A stretch of DNA of 64,000 bases, taken from Propioniciclava coleopterorum (GTDB lineage Bacteria; Actinomycetota; Actinomycetes; Propionibacteriales; Propionibacteriaceae). Below are positions 35,628 through 45,070 of this stretch, piece by piece. The position numbers were made by a program, and so were the translations under genes. The stretch covers positions 2,684,722 through 2,748,721 of the forward strand of contig NZ_CP049865.1 in the NCBI RefSeq assembly GCF_011393335.1, given 5' to 3'. The notes under the pieces were generated by a model that did no database searches, was not told the DNA's origin, and was given only the letters and a program-made list of their open reading frames with translations. The stretch's first letter is position 1. Each line of letters starts with the position of its first letter.

Positions 35628-36007
35628 CCGAGACCCCCCGCCCCTCGGACCTGGTGAAGGACACCTTCCCGGACGCCGCGGCCGCCCCGGGCGCCGACGT
35701 CGCGTCCATCGAAGACCTCGAGGAGGCCATGCGCGACGTGGTCGACCCCGAGCTGATGGTCAACGTCGTCGACCTGGGCCTGGTCTACGGCATCACGGTC
35801 GACGAGGACAACAACGCCACGATCGACATGACGCTGACGTCGCCGACCTGCCCGCTGACCGACCGCCTGGAGTACGACACCCAGGTGGCGCTGTCGCCGC
35901 TGGTCAACTCGGCGACGATCAACTGGGTCTGGCTGCCGCCGTGGACCCTGGACAACATCACCGACGACGGCCGCGAGCAGCTGCGCGCCATCGGCTACAA
36001 CCTGTAG
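35624..36007 (+). CDS. sufT: SufT/MIP18-family (DUF59) iron-sulfur assembly factor
   Basis: A 127-residue protein of the DUF59/MIP18 family. An N-terminal extension of about 30 residues precedes the domain, which starts SIEDLEEAMRDVVDPELMV and includes VDLGLVYGI and the conserved cysteine in MTLTSPTCPLTD. Homologues help mature iron-sulfur proteins under high demand. It is the last gene of the suf operon, coupled to sufU by ATGA, and is followed by a strong hairpin. Confidence 0.93.
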   Translation: MTETPRPSDLVKDTFPDAAAAPGADVASIEDLEEAMRDVVDPELMVNVVDLGLVYGITVDEDNNATIDMTLTSPTCPLTDRLEYDTQVALSPLVNSATINWVWLPPWTLDNITDDGREQLRAIGYNL

Positions 36008-36015
36008 CGCCGTCA

Positions 36016-36054
36016 CACGAACGCCCGCCCGGGACGCCCGGGCGGGCGTTCGTG
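36016..36054. terminator. Perfect 18-bp hairpin after the suf operon
   Basis: Arms 36016-36033 and 36037-36054 are perfect complements (CACGAACGCCCGCCCGGG) with the loop ACG, 9 bases after the sufT stop. It lies before the end of the convergent AI-2E-family gene, so it may stop transcription from the left and, further on, from the right. Confidence 0.85.
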
Positions 36055-36145
36055 CGTCCGGTGCGCCGCGGTGCGGGTGGCCGAGGGCGCCGGGGGCTCG
36101 ACGCCGACGCGTCCCCCGGACGGCGTGCGCGGTGGGGCGGCCGGG

Positions 36146-37390
36146 CTAGGAGGTCGCGGAGTCGCGAGGCGTCGGGGAGCCGGGCGAGCCGTCCGCGTCG
36201 GCGGCCGGGTCGGTGGCCGCCGGGGCCGGGCCGGGGACGGCGTCCGGGGCGGCGGGCCGCGACGCGGGCGTGCCGTGGTGGTGGTCCTCGTCGGACGCCG
36301 GGACGCGCGGGTCGGCCATCGCGGGGTCGTTGGAGATGAACGCGTTCAGCCAGCGCATCTGCGGGTCGTGGTCGACGAGGATCGCCTTGGCCAGCAGCGT
36401 CATCGGCAGCGCCAGCAGGGCGCCGAGCGCGCCGATCACCGAGCTCCACAGCAGCAGCGACAGGAACGACACCAGCGCGGTGACGCCGACGGCGTCCCCG
36501 TTGAACTTGGGCTGGATGATCGACTGGATCACGAAGTTGACCACCGAGTAGATGATCACGACCAGCAGCGCTGTCAGCGGGTCGTTGGCCAGCAGCGCCA
36601 TGATGGCGGGCGGCACGAGGCCGATGACGAAGCCGACGTTGGGGATGTAGTTGGTCAGGAACGCGAGGATGCCCCACACCAGCGCGAGCGGCACGTTGAG
36701 GAACTCCAGCGCGATCACGTCGATGATCGCGACGATGAGGCCGAAGATCGTCGACACCACCCAGTACCGGCGCACGCCTGCGATGAAGTCGGCGATCGAG
36801 TGCCAGATGCGCGGCTGGTAGCGCTTCAGCGCGTCGTTGCGGCCGCCGAACGTGTCGGTGTCGAACGCCATCATGAAGATCATCACGATGATGACGGTGA
36901 GCATCGTCACGATGTTGGTGACGCTGCCCAGGGCGCTGGTCAGGATGCCGGTGAAGCTCGCCGGGTTGAGCGTCTTGAGCTGGTCCAGCACCTGCTGCTC
37001 GGAGATCCCGAACTGACTCAGCCACGACACCGTCTGGTGGTACAGCGTCCAGAACTGCCGCTGGTACTGCGGGAGTTCCTGCACCAGCGCGGTGATCGAC
37101 CACACCAGCGCGAAGAAGAACGCGGACAGGATCGCGAACACGACGATCGCCAGGATGATCTGGGCCAGCAACTTCGGGACGCCCTTGCGGATCAGGAGCG
37201 TCTGGATCGGGTACGCGGCGATGAACAGGTTCAGCGTCAGCATCAGGGGGCCGATGATGTCGGCGTACTGGTGCATCCCGAACAGCACCACGAGCGCGCA
37301 GGTGAGCGTCAGCAGGATCGTGGTGACCGCGGGAATGACGACGCGCCTACTGCGCGGGGGCGTCGCGGCTGTGTCGCTGGGCTGTGCCAT
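36146..37390 (-). CDS. AI-2E family transporter (PerM-like permease)
   Basis: A 414-residue membrane protein with about eight helices and the family's C-terminal region AFLTNYIPNVGFVIGLVPPA and VIQSIIQPKFNGDAVGVTAL. The family was named for autoinducer-2 export, but many members are Na+/H+ antiporters or unknown, so the name should not be read as function. The C-terminal tail of about 60 residues is hydrophilic, with HHHG and a Pro/Ala/Asp-rich stretch. ATG 37390 is preferred because TAGGCT lies 7 bases upstream; a GTG at 37429 is an in-frame alternative. It is divergent from the M20 gene. Confidence 0.88.
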   Translation of the reverse strand: MAQPSDTAATPPRSRRVVIPAVTTILLTLTCALVVLFGMHQYADIIGPLMLTLNLFIAAYPIQTLLIRKGVPKLLAQIILAIVVFAILSAFFFALVWSITALVQELPQYQRQFWTLYHQTVSWLSQFGISEQQVLDQLKTLNPASFTGILTSALGSVTNIVTMLTVIIVMIFMMAFDTDTFGGRNDALKRYQPRIWHSIADFIAGVRRYWVVSTIFGLIVAIIDVIALEFLNVPLALVWGILAFLTNYIPNVGFVIGLVPPAIMALLANDPLTALLVVIIYSVVNFVIQSIIQPKFNGDAVGVTALVSFLSLLLWSSVIGALGALLALPMTLLAKAILVDHDPQMRWLNAFISNDPAMADPRVPASDEDHHHGTPASRPAAPDAVPGPAPAATDPAADADGSPGSPTPRDSATS

Positions 37391-37397
37391 GGAGGAG

Positions 37398-37403
37398 AGC
37401 CTA
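37398..37403 (-). promoter_or_regulatory. Putative -10 box TAGGCT of the AI-2E-family gene
   Basis: The box ends 7 bases before ATG 37390. The region just before the ATG reads CTCTCCTCC, the opposite of a ribosome-binding site, which supports leaderless translation. Confidence 0.5.
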
Positions 37404-37480
37404 GGCGGTGCGAACGACGTGTCGCGCACCGCCCACGCTTCCCTAGACTCGGGTCGACCACCCGATCATCCGGAGGAATG

Positions 37481-38695
37481 ATGCGCGACTACACCGCGGA
37501 CGCACGCGAGCTCCACACCGAGATCACGGAGCTGCGCCACCGGCTGCACTCCCATCCCGAGACGGGCAACGACGTGCCCTGGACGCAGTCGGTCGTCCTG
37601 GACGCCCTGGCGGGCCTGGACCTCGAGGTCACGAAGGGCACCGGCTCCACGTCCGTGACGGCGGTGCTGCGCGGCGGGGCCGCGCCGGACGGCGAGCGTC
37701 CCATCGTGCTGCTGCGCGCCGACATGGACGGCCTGCCCGTGCAGGAGGAGACCGGCTGGGAGCACGCGTCGCAGCGCGCCGGCTTCATGCACGGCTGCGG
37801 CCACGACGTCCACACCTCCTCGCTGGTGGGGGCCGCGCGGCTGCTGCACGCCCGCCGCGACGAGCTTCCCGGCGACGTCGTGTTCATGTTCCAGCCCGGC
37901 GAGGAGCTCCTCACCGGCGCGCCGATCATGATCGCCGAGGGCGTCCTGGACGCCGCGGGCCGGCGCGCCGACCGGGCGTTCGGCATGCACGTGTTCAGCT
38001 CGATCTTCCCCGCGGGCACCTGGTCGACCCGTCCCGGGCCGATCATGGCGGCCAGCGACTCGCTCACCGTCGACCTGGTCGGCAAGGGTGGCCACGGCTC
38101 GGCCCCGCACCTGGCCAACGACCCCGTGCCGGTGATGGCGGAGGTGATCTCGGCGATCCAGACGGTGATCGCGAAGAAGTTCGCCGCCACGGACCCCGTC
38201 ATCATCAACGTCGGCGTCGCGTCAGCGGGGGAGGCCCGCAACGTCATCCCCGAGCGCTGCCACCTCGACATGTCCATCCGGACGTTCTCCGACGGCGCCC
38301 GCGACCGCATCGAGCAGGTGCTGCCCGCCCTGGTGGAGGGGATCGCGTCCGCCCACGGCGTCCGGGCGGAGATGGTGTACGCCCGCGGCGTCGGCCCCAC
38401 GGTCTGCGACCCCGAGCAGGCCGCGTTCGCCGAGCGGGTGATCCGCGGCGTGGTCGGCGACCGCTACTTCGAGCTGGAGTCGCCGCTGGGCGGCTCGGAG
38501 GACTTCTCCGAGGTGCTCAACCTGGTGCCGGGGGCGTTCATCGCGTACTCGGGCGTCCCGGCGGGCACCGACCTGGCCGACACCACCTACAACCACTCGG
38601 CGACCGCGTTCTTCGACGACGCGGTCCTGCCCGAGGCGATGGCGGTGTACGCGACGCTGGCGCACGAGGCGCTGGACGAGCTCGCCGCGTCCTGA
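37481..38695 (+). CDS. M20 family amidohydrolase / N-acyl amino acid deacylase
   Basis: A 404-residue cytosolic metallopeptidase-fold hydrolase with HRLHSHPETGN near the start, the metal-binding HGCGHDVH near residue 105, the general base in FMFQPGEE, and the lid dimerisation region GKGGHGSAPHLANDP. LGGSEDFSEV supplies the last metal site. Such enzymes remove acyl groups from amino acids or related amides (hippurate hydrolase type). GGAGG lies 4 bases before ATG 37481; a second ATG at 37478 is in frame but too close. A paralogue, broken by frameshifts, lies at 47.8-49.0 kb. Confidence 0.9.
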   Translation: MRDYTADARELHTEITELRHRLHSHPETGNDVPWTQSVVLDALAGLDLEVTKGTGSTSVTAVLRGGAAPDGERPIVLLRADMDGLPVQEETGWEHASQRAGFMHGCGHDVHTSSLVGAARLLHARRDELPGDVVFMFQPGEELLTGAPIMIAEGVLDAAGRRADRAFGMHVFSSIFPAGTWSTRPGPIMAASDSLTVDLVGKGGHGSAPHLANDPVPVMAEVISAIQTVIAKKFAATDPVIINVGVASAGEARNVIPERCHLDMSIRTFSDGARDRIEQVLPALVEGIASAHGVRAEMVYARGVGPTVCDPEQAAFAERVIRGVVGDRYFELESPLGGSEDFSEVLNLVPGAFIAYSGVPAGTDLADTTYNHSATAFFDDAVLPEAMAVYATLAHEALDELAAS

Positions 38696-38781
38696 GCCGG
38701 GCCGGGCGGCCGGCGGCGATCGATCCTCGCCGGACGGCCGCCGCCGGATCACCCCGGTTCGGGTTGGGGACGGCGGGACGG

Positions 38782-38787
38782 TAGAGT
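38782..38787 (+). promoter_or_regulatory. Putative -10 box TAGAGT of the ABC-F gene
   Basis: The box ends 8 bases before the GTG at 38796, and no ribosome-binding site intervenes. Confidence 0.45.
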
Positions 38788-38795
38788 GGATCCTC

Positions 38796-40397
38796 GTGAT
38801 TGTTGCGCGCGATGTGTCCGTGGCCGTCGGCGCCCGCACCCTCCTGGAGCCCACCAGCTTCCAGATCGCCACCGGTGACCGCATCGGCCTCGTGGGCCGC
38901 AACGGCGCCGGCAAGACGACCCTGACCAAGATCCTGGCCGGCGAGGGACAGCCGGCGTCCGGACTGGTCACCAACTCGGGCCTGGTCGGCTACCTGCCGC
39001 AGGACCCGCGCACCGGCGACCCCGACCAGCTCGCCCGCGACCGCATCCTGTCGGCGCGCGGCCTGGACGGCATCCTGAAGCGGCTCGCGACGACGTCGCA
39101 CGCCATCGCGGACGCCGTCACCGACGAGGCCCGCGACGACGCCATGCGCCGCTACGCCCGCGCCGAGGCCGAGCTGACCGCTGCGGGCGGCTACGGCGCC
39201 GAGTCCGAGGCGGCGCGGATCGCCGCCAACCTGGGGCTGCCCGACCGCGTCCTCACCCAGCCGATCCGCACCCTGTCGGGCGGCCAGCGCCGCCGCGTCG
39301 AGCTGGCCCGCATCCTGTTCTCGGGCGCCGACACGCTGCTGCTGGACGAGCCCACCAACCACCTCGACGCCGACTCGGTCGTGTGGCTGCGCGGCTTCCT
39401 GGCCGGCTACCCGGGCGGCATCCTCGTCATCAGCCACGACACCGGCCTGCTGGACGCCGTGGTCACGAAGGTCTACCACCTGGACGCCAACCGCGCCGAG
39501 ATGGACCAGTACAACCTCGACTGGAAGAAGTACCTGGTCCAGCGCGAGACCGACGAGAAGCGCCGCCGCCGCGAGCGCGCCAACGCCGAGAAGAAGGCGT
39601 CCCGGCTGCTGGAGCAGGCCGCGAAGATGGGCGCCAAGGCGACCAAGGCCGTGGCCGCGCAGAACATGGCCCGGCGCGCCGAGAAGCTGCTCGCCGCCAC
39701 CGAGGGGGAGCGCGCCCAGGACCGGGTCGCGAAGATCCGGTTCCCCGAGCCCGCCTCGTGCGGCCGGGTGCCGCTGACCGCCGAGAGCCTGTCGAAGAGC
39801 TACGGCAGCCTCGAGGTGTTCACCGGCGTCGACCTGGCGATCGACCGCGGCGCCAACGTGGTCGTGCTGGGGCTCAACGGCGCCGGCAAGACGACGCTGC
39901 TGCGCATCCTGGCCGGCCTGGAGGAGCCCGACACCGGCGAGGTCGTCCCGGGCCACGGCCTCAAGCTGGGCTACTACGCCCAGGAGCACGAGACGATCGA
40001 CGTGGGCCGCAGCGTCCTGGACAACATGGTCTCGGCGTCGCCGAACCTCGACGACACCCAGGTGCGCAAGATTCTCGGCTCGTTCCTGTTCACCGGCGAC
40101 GACGTCGACAAGCCCGCCCGCGTGCTCTCGGGCGGCGAGAAGACCCGGCTCGCGCTGGCGATGCTCGTCGTGAGCTCCGCCAACGTCCTGCTGCTCGACG
40201 AGCCCACCAACAACCTCGACCCCGCCTCGCGCGCCGAGGTGCTGGATGCCATCCGCACCTACGCCGGCGCCGTCGTCCTCGTCACCCACGACGAGGGCGC
40301 CGTCGAGGCGCTGCAGCCCGACCGCGTCCTGCTCCTGCCCGACGGCGACGAGGACCTGTGGAGCCCGGAGTACACCGAGCTGATCTCCCTGGCCTGA
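38796..40397 (+). CDS. ABC-F family ATPase (ribosome-associated)
   Basis: A 533-residue protein with two ABC ATPase domains and no membrane part. The domains are Walker A GRNGAGKTTLTKIL with LSGGQRRRVELARILF, and GLNGAGKTTLLRILAG with LSGGEKTRLALAMLV. Both Walker B strings read LLLDEPTN. The linker, rich in Arg, Lys and Glu (TDEKRRRRERANAEKKASRL), is the P-site tRNA interaction motif of ABC-F proteins, which bind the ribosome E site to rescue stalled translation or protect from antibiotics. The close actinobacterial relatives are housekeeping rather than resistance factors, as far as sequence can suggest. Confidence 0.93.
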   Translation: MIVARDVSVAVGARTLLEPTSFQIATGDRIGLVGRNGAGKTTLTKILAGEGQPASGLVTNSGLVGYLPQDPRTGDPDQLARDRILSARGLDGILKRLATTSHAIADAVTDEARDDAMRRYARAEAELTAAGGYGAESEAARIAANLGLPDRVLTQPIRTLSGGQRRRVELARILFSGADTLLLDEPTNHLDADSVVWLRGFLAGYPGGILVISHDTGLLDAVVTKVYHLDANRAEMDQYNLDWKKYLVQRETDEKRRRRERANAEKKASRLLEQAAKMGAKATKAVAAQNMARRAEKLLAATEGERAQDRVAKIRFPEPASCGRVPLTAESLSKSYGSLEVFTGVDLAIDRGANVVVLGLNGAGKTTLLRILAGLEEPDTGEVVPGHGLKLGYYAQEHETIDVGRSVLDNMVSASPNLDDTQVRKILGSFLFTGDDVDKPARVLSGGEKTRLALAMLVVSSANVLLLDEPTNNLDPASRAEVLDAIRTYAGAVVLVTHDEGAVEALQPDRVLLLPDGDEDLWSPEYTELISLA

Positions 40398-40602
40398 CCC
40401 CCGGACGCCCGTCGGACGGGGGCGCGCCTCGCACACGACGCGAAGGTAAGGGGGCGTGCTGCGCGCACGACGCCGGGTCGCCCGGACGCCGCCGCGCGGA
40501 TCTGCCGAATCGGTCCCGCCCCCGCGCCGGAGGTGATGGGATGAACGGCGGATCCCAGGCGACGATCCCGTCGCGTCCCGTTTCTCCCGGAGGTACCGAC
40601 CC

Positions 40603-41553
40603 GTGCCCACGACCACCCATCGCCGCGTCTCGCGGTGGGCCGCCATCCTGATCTTCGTGACCGTCACGCTCGGCGGCGTCGTGTGCGCGACCGACTCCAG
40701 TTCGGCGTGCCCCGCGTGGCCGGTCTGCTACGCCGACCAGGTCGGCCCGGCGCTGCAGGCGGGGTGGCTGGAGAACCCGATCATCGAGTTCGTGCACCGG
40801 GCGATCAGCTTCGCCGGGCTGGTGCTGCTGGGCGTCTCGGGCCGGCTCGGACGCCGCAGCGCGGACGCGCGGGTGCGCGTCCTGCCCTGGGTGGCGCTCG
40901 GCTGCGCCGTCGGGTCGGCGGTGTTCGGGATGATGATCATCCTGTTCACGCTGCCGTTCGCCCTGGGGCTGCTGGACCTGGGCTTCGCTCTGGTCGCGAT
41001 GGTGCTCGCGATCGTCACCGACCGCGCGCTCCGCGCCGAGCGCCGCGCCTCCTCCGAGCCGTTCCTGGCCCGGCTCGCCGCAGGCACGCTGGTCCTGCTC
41101 GGCGCCATGCACCTGCTGGGCAGCGTGGTCGCGGGCACGACCGCGGGCGGCGTCCAGTCCTACACCCGCTGCCTGAGCTGGCCGCTGTGGCAGATCCACG
41201 ACATCGACCGGCTGCCCGCGCTGCAGGTGCTGCGGATCGGGATGGCGCTGTCGGCCATCGTCCTCATCGCCGCCGTGACCGCGCTCGCCGCGCGGCGGCC
41301 CGCCGTCCGGGTGCCCGCGTTCGTGGCGGCGGGCTGCCTGGCCGTGGAGCTCGCGCTGGGCGCGCTCATCACCACCGCCGGCCTGGCGCCGACCCAGACC
41401 AACGGCATCGACGCCACCATCGCGGTGCTCTACTCCGTCGCCGCGGTCGCGATCATGGGCGCCCTGGCCTGGGTGCTGGGGGCGGCGCTCCCCGCGGCCG
41501 ACGACGGCGCCGACGACCACGCACTCGCACGGCTGGTCGCGCAGGCGGGCTGA
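40603..41553 (+). CDS. Second COX15/CtaA-family heme protein
   Basis: A 316-residue polytopic protein of the CtaA family, distinct from the ctaA at 24.4 kb. The first loop has CPAWPVC, the cysteine pair spacing of Gram-positive CtaA, then EFVHRAISFAG, which keeps the EFxHR heme-ligand motif that the other copy has altered. Later histidines are at GAMHLLGS and WQIHDIDR. It starts at GTG 40603 after a good ribosome-binding site (GGAGG, 9 bases). It may be a heme O oxygenase or a paralogue with other heme-handling duty. The 205-base space before it shows nothing definite. Confidence 0.8.
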   Translation: MPTTTHRRVSRWAAILIFVTVTLGGVVCATDSSSACPAWPVCYADQVGPALQAGWLENPIIEFVHRAISFAGLVLLGVSGRLGRRSADARVRVLPWVALGCAVGSAVFGMMIILFTLPFALGLLDLGFALVAMVLAIVTDRALRAERRASSEPFLARLAAGTLVLLGAMHLLGSVVAGTTAGGVQSYTRCLSWPLWQIHDIDRLPALQVLRIGMALSAIVLIAAVTALAARRPAVRVPAFVAAGCLAVELALGALITTAGLAPTQTNGIDATIAVLYSVAAVAIMGALAWVLGAALPAADDGADDHALARLVAQAG

Positions 41554-41647
41554 CCGCGCGGTCGGTCCGGCAACGGTGCGGTCACGATCGGTCGTCGGCG
41601 GGTCACCGTTGCGCATCGCCCCCTCCCGCGGGGCGGCCGCCGCGCCC

Positions 41648-41653
41648 TACCGT
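41648..41653 (+). promoter_or_regulatory. Putative -10 box TACCGT of the DUF2330 gene
   Basis: The box ends 6 bases before the ATG at 41660, with no ribosome-binding site. Confidence 0.45.
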
Positions 41654-41659
41654 GGCACC

Positions 41660-42757
41660 ATGGCTCGCTTCCGTGGTCGTGCTGCCGCCCTGCTCGCCCT
41701 GGCCGCCCTCGTCGCGGGGGTGCTGGTCGGTGCCGCTCCGGCGCACGCGTGCGCGTGCGGGGGCTACGTGGGGCCGCCCGGGGCGTCGGTGGCGGTGCAG
41801 TCCGAGTCGGCCGCCCTCGCCCTGGTCGACGGGCGCGAGACGATCGTGCTGTCGATGGGGGCCGTCACCGAGGCCGACGACGTCGCGCTGCTGATCCCGA
41901 CCCCGGCGCCCGCCGAGGTCGCCCGCGGCGGCGCCGGCGTCTTCGTCGAGTTGGCCGGGGTCACCGCCCCGACGCCGCGCGTCGAGTACGACTGGTGGGG
42001 CACCGGCGGCGACGGGACGTCCGCGGGCGCCGCCCCGCAGGCCACCGGCGCGCCCGTCACCGTGCTGACGCAGGTGCAGTTGGGCGAACTCGAGGTCACC
42101 ACCCTGGCGGCGTCCGACGCGGACGCGCTCGCGGGCTGGCTGGCGGCGCACGGGTACGTCATGCGGGACGGGCTGGCGGCCGCGGTGCGGCCCTACGTCG
42201 CCGAGGGCTGGTCGTACGCGGCGGTCCGGCTGCGGCCGGAGGCGGCGGCCACCGTTTCGGGCGAGATGCAGCCCCTGGTGCTCACGTTCGACGCCGACGA
42301 GCTGGTCTACCCGATGCGGCTCTCGGCGGCGGCGTCCACCGCCCAGCACGTCCGCACCTACGTGTTCGGCGCGCACCGCGTGGACCGCACCGACGCCCAG
42401 GCCCACACCGCGGTGCTGCACTTCGCCGCTCCGGTCGCCCCGTCCGACTTCGCCGACCCGCAGCTCGCCCGGTTCGCCGAGGCCGGCTTCCTGACCGCGC
42501 ACGACCAGACGTTCCGCGACCCGGTCGCCCAGATCACCGCCGACTTCGCGTTCGCCAACGCCGACCAGGACGCCGTGTTCCGGCCGGAGTACCGGGTCAC
42601 GCAGGCGGTGACGCTGCTCGGCCTGCCCGCGGGTCCGGTTCTGGTCGCGCTCGGCGTCCTCGCGGCCGCCGGTGCCGCGATGGCCGTCGCGGCGCGGCGC
42701 CGGAACCAGGCGGAGGCCGGGGACATCCCCGGCGTCCGGGACGCGGGGCGCCAGTAA
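41660..42757 (+). CDS. DUF2330 domain secreted, membrane-anchored protein
   Basis: A 365-residue exported protein. A cleavable signal peptide (LLALAALVAGVLVGAAPAHA) is followed at once by CACGGYV, the cysteine-rich start of DUF2330 proteins. The extracellular domain is beta-rich and acidic, and a single C-terminal helix (GPVLVALGVLAAAGAAMAVA) with a basic end anchors it. The function of the family is unknown. The stop TAA at 42755 is the first half of the putative promoter box of the next gene. Confidence 0.85.
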   Translation: MARFRGRAAALLALAALVAGVLVGAAPAHACACGGYVGPPGASVAVQSESAALALVDGRETIVLSMGAVTEADDVALLIPTPAPAEVARGGAGVFVELAGVTAPTPRVEYDWWGTGGDGTSAGAAPQATGAPVTVLTQVQLGELEVTTLAASDADALAGWLAAHGYVMRDGLAAAVRPYVAEGWSYAAVRLRPEAAATVSGEMQPLVLTFDADELVYPMRLSAAASTAQHVRTYVFGAHRVDRTDAQAHTAVLHFAAPVAPSDFADPQLARFAEAGFLTAHDQTFRDPVAQITADFAFANADQDAVFRPEYRVTQAVTLLGLPAGPVLVALGVLAAAGAAMAVAARRRNQAEAGDIPGVRDAGRQ

Positions 42758-42760
42758 CCT
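42755..42760 (+). promoter_or_regulatory. Putative -10 box TAACCT of the DUF456 gene, overlapping the upstream stop
   Basis: TAACCT begins with the DUF2330 stop codon TAA and ends 6 bases before GTG 42767. Confidence 0.45.
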
Positions 42761-42766
42761 GGGGAC

Positions 42767-43258
42767 GTGCCCGAAGCCTTCATCGCCGCCCTGTGCATCA
42801 TCCTGGCCATCGTCGGGATCTGCGGGGTCGTCGTCCCCGTCCTTCCCGGCTCCATCACCGTCGCGGTTTCGCTGCTCGTCTGGGCGATCTGGGGCGGCTC
42901 GTCGTGGGGCTGGGTCGCCTTCGGCGTCGGGATCGTGCTGCTGGCGGTGGGGTTCGCCTCCCAGTACGTGCTGACCGGCCGACGGCTCAAGGAGCGCTCG
43001 ATCCCCAGCCGCTCGGTCGTCATCGGCCTCGTCTGCGGCGTCATCGGCCTGTTCGTCATCCCGTTCCTGGGGCTGCCGCTGGGCTTCGCCCTGGGGCTGT
43101 GGCTCGCCGAATACGCCCGGGTGCGGGACCCGAAGGAGGCGACCTCGACGAGCTGGGCCGCCCTGAAGTCGGTCGGCCTGGGCATGGCGGTCGAACTCGG
43201 CTGCGCCCTGACGGCCGGCGGCGTGCTGCTCGCCAGCATCCTCACCACCGTCTTCTGA
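42767..43258 (+). CDS. DUF456 family membrane protein
   Basis: A 163-residue protein with about five hydrophobic helices and the Gly-rich helices typical of DUF456 (VVVPVLPGSITVAVSLLVW; FVIPFLGLPLGFALGLWLAE). No biochemical function is established for the family. The GTG start sits 9 bases after the DUF2330 stop, and there is no ribosome-binding site, so it may be leaderless. It is followed by about 250 bases without a convincing gene before mmdA; that gap holds a few short inverted repeats and nothing certain. Confidence 0.85.
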   Translation: MPEAFIAALCIILAIVGICGVVVPVLPGSITVAVSLLVWAIWGGSSWGWVAFGVGIVLLAVGFASQYVLTGRRLKERSIPSRSVVIGLVCGVIGLFVIPFLGLPLGFALGLWLAEYARVRDPKEATSTSWAALKSVGLGMAVELGCALTAGGVLLASILTTVF

Positions 43259-43514
43259 GCGGCGCCGCCCCCGTGTGACGAACCGCCCGCGCCGACGCGC
43301 GGGCCCACCCCGCTCCGGGCTGCGCATCACCCCATTCCGCGTGGGCGCATCGCGGCGTTGCGGGCCGCTCCGGGACGCCGTTCTAGTCGCCCCGACAGCA
43401 ACCAGGAACGAGGTTGTTGCATTCGGCGCGGGGGCCGAACACCCCCGCTACGTTGTGTAGTAGATCCCCGGAATGAACCGGGTGAACCCATTCACAACGG
43501 ACGAGGCTGAACCG

Positions 43515-45059
43515 ATGAGTGACCATTTGGCAACGCTGCGTGAGAAGAGACAGAAGGCTCTGGAGGGTGGTGGCGCCAAGCGCATCGACGCGCAGCATGC
43601 GAAGGGCAAGCTGACCGCCCGCGAGCGGCTGTCCATCCTGCTCGACGAGGCGTCCTTCCAGGAGTTGGGCGCCCTGGCGACCCACCACAACACCGACTTC
43701 GGGATGGACGAGCACCGCTACCCCGGCGACGGCATCATCACCGGGTTCGGCAAGATCCAGGGCCGCCGCGTCGCGGTGTTCGCCCAGGACTTCACGGTGC
43801 TCGGCGGCTCCTTCTCCGAGGTGCAGTCCAACAAGATCTCCCGCATCCAGGACCTGGCGATCCAGGCGGGCATCCCGCTGATCGGCCTCAACGACTCCGG
43901 CGGCGCGCGCGTCCAGGAGGGCGTCCGCTCGCTGGCCGCGTACGGCGAGGTGTTCGTCCGCAACGTGCGGGCCTCGGGCGTGATCCCGCAGATCTCGCTC
44001 ATCCTCGGCCCGTGCGCCGGCGGCGCGGTCTACAGCCCGGCGCTGACCGACGTGACGATCATGGTCAACGACACCTCGAACATGTTCCTGACCGGCCCCG
44101 ACATCATCAAGACGGTCACCGGCGAGGACGTCTCGGCCGAGGAACTGGGCGGTGCGCTGGTGCACAACGCGACGTCCGGCGTGGCGCAGGTGATGGCCGC
44201 CAGCGAGCAGGAGGCGCTGTCGCTGACCAAGTCGCTGCTGAGCTACCTGCCGCAGAACAACACCGAGGACCCGCCGCAGCTCGAGCCCTACGACCCGGCC
44301 GACCGGATGGACGAGTCGCTGAACACGATCGTCCCCGACGACGACCGGCTGGCCTACGACATGCGCGACGTGCTCGACATGGTGTTCGACCACGACTCGG
44401 TCTTCGAGCTCCACAAGGAGTGGGCGCAGAACGCGCTGGTCGGGTTCGCCCGTCTCGACGGCAACAGCGTGGGCTTCATCGCGAACCAGCCGCTGGTGAT
44501 GTCGGGCTGCCTCGACATCAACGCCTCGGACAAGATCGCCCGGCACATCACGCTGTGCGACCAGTACAACATCCCGCTCATCACGTTCGTGGACTGCCCG
44601 GGCTACCTGCCCGGCGTCGAGCAGGAGTACAACGGCGTGATCCGGCACGGCGCGAAGATCATCTACGCGTACTGCCAGGCCACGGTCCCGCAGATCTCCC
44701 TGGTGACGCGCAAGGCGATGGGCGGCTCGTACGTCGCCATGAGCTCCAAGCAGATGAACAACGACGTCGCCTTCGCCTGGCCCAGCGCGCAGATCGCGGT
44801 CATGGGCGCCGAGGGGGCGGCCCGGCTGCTGAACCGGCGCGCCATCGAGGCCGCCGAGGACCCCGCCGCCGAGGAGGCCCGGTTCATCGCCGAGTACAAG
44901 GAGAAGTTCTTCAACCCCTACCAGGCCGCCGACGTGGGCCAGATCGACGAGGTCATCGAGCCCCGCGAGACCCGCGCCCGCCTGATCCGTGCTCTGGAGG
45001 TGCTGCGCACCAAGGTGACGCAGACCATCCCCAAGAAGCACGGCCTCTTCCCGGTGTAG
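43515..45059 (+). CDS. mmdA: Methylmalonyl-CoA decarboxylase alpha / carboxyltransferase subunit
   Basis: A 514-residue carboxyltransferase of the family that includes the transcarboxylase 12S subunit, propionyl-CoA carboxylase beta and MmdA. The acyl-CoA and biotin oxyanion holes are GLNDSGGARVQEGVRSLAAY with LGPCAGGAVYSPALTD, and FVDCPGYLPGVEQEYNG with RKAMGGSYVAM. It moves the carboxyl group of methylmalonyl-CoA to biotin. The downstream delta, biotin and beta-pump genes identify the complex as the Na+-translocating decarboxylase rather than a carboxylase. ATG 43515 is chosen as the family start; an upstream in-frame ATG at 43473 would add 14 residues. Confidence 0.93.
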   Translation: MSDHLATLREKRQKALEGGGAKRIDAQHAKGKLTARERLSILLDEASFQELGALATHHNTDFGMDEHRYPGDGIITGFGKIQGRRVAVFAQDFTVLGGSFSEVQSNKISRIQDLAIQAGIPLIGLNDSGGARVQEGVRSLAAYGEVFVRNVRASGVIPQISLILGPCAGGAVYSPALTDVTIMVNDTSNMFLTGPDIIKTVTGEDVSAEELGGALVHNATSGVAQVMAASEQEALSLTKSLLSYLPQNNTEDPPQLEPYDPADRMDESLNTIVPDDDRLAYDMRDVLDMVFDHDSVFELHKEWAQNALVGFARLDGNSVGFIANQPLVMSGCLDINASDKIARHITLCDQYNIPLITFVDCPGYLPGVEQEYNGVIRHGAKIIYAYCQATVPQISLVTRKAMGGSYVAMSSKQMNNDVAFAWPSAQIAVMGAEGAARLLNRRAIEAAEDPAAEEARFIAEYKEKFFNPYQAADVGQIDEVIEPRETRARLIRALEVLRTKVTQTIPKKHGLFPV

Positions 45060-45070
45060 GGGCGAGCACC

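Noticed and set aside
43275-43460. A small frame between the DUF456 gene and mmdA
   Set aside because: The composition is Arg-rich shadow-like, with no homologous look and no ribosome-binding site.
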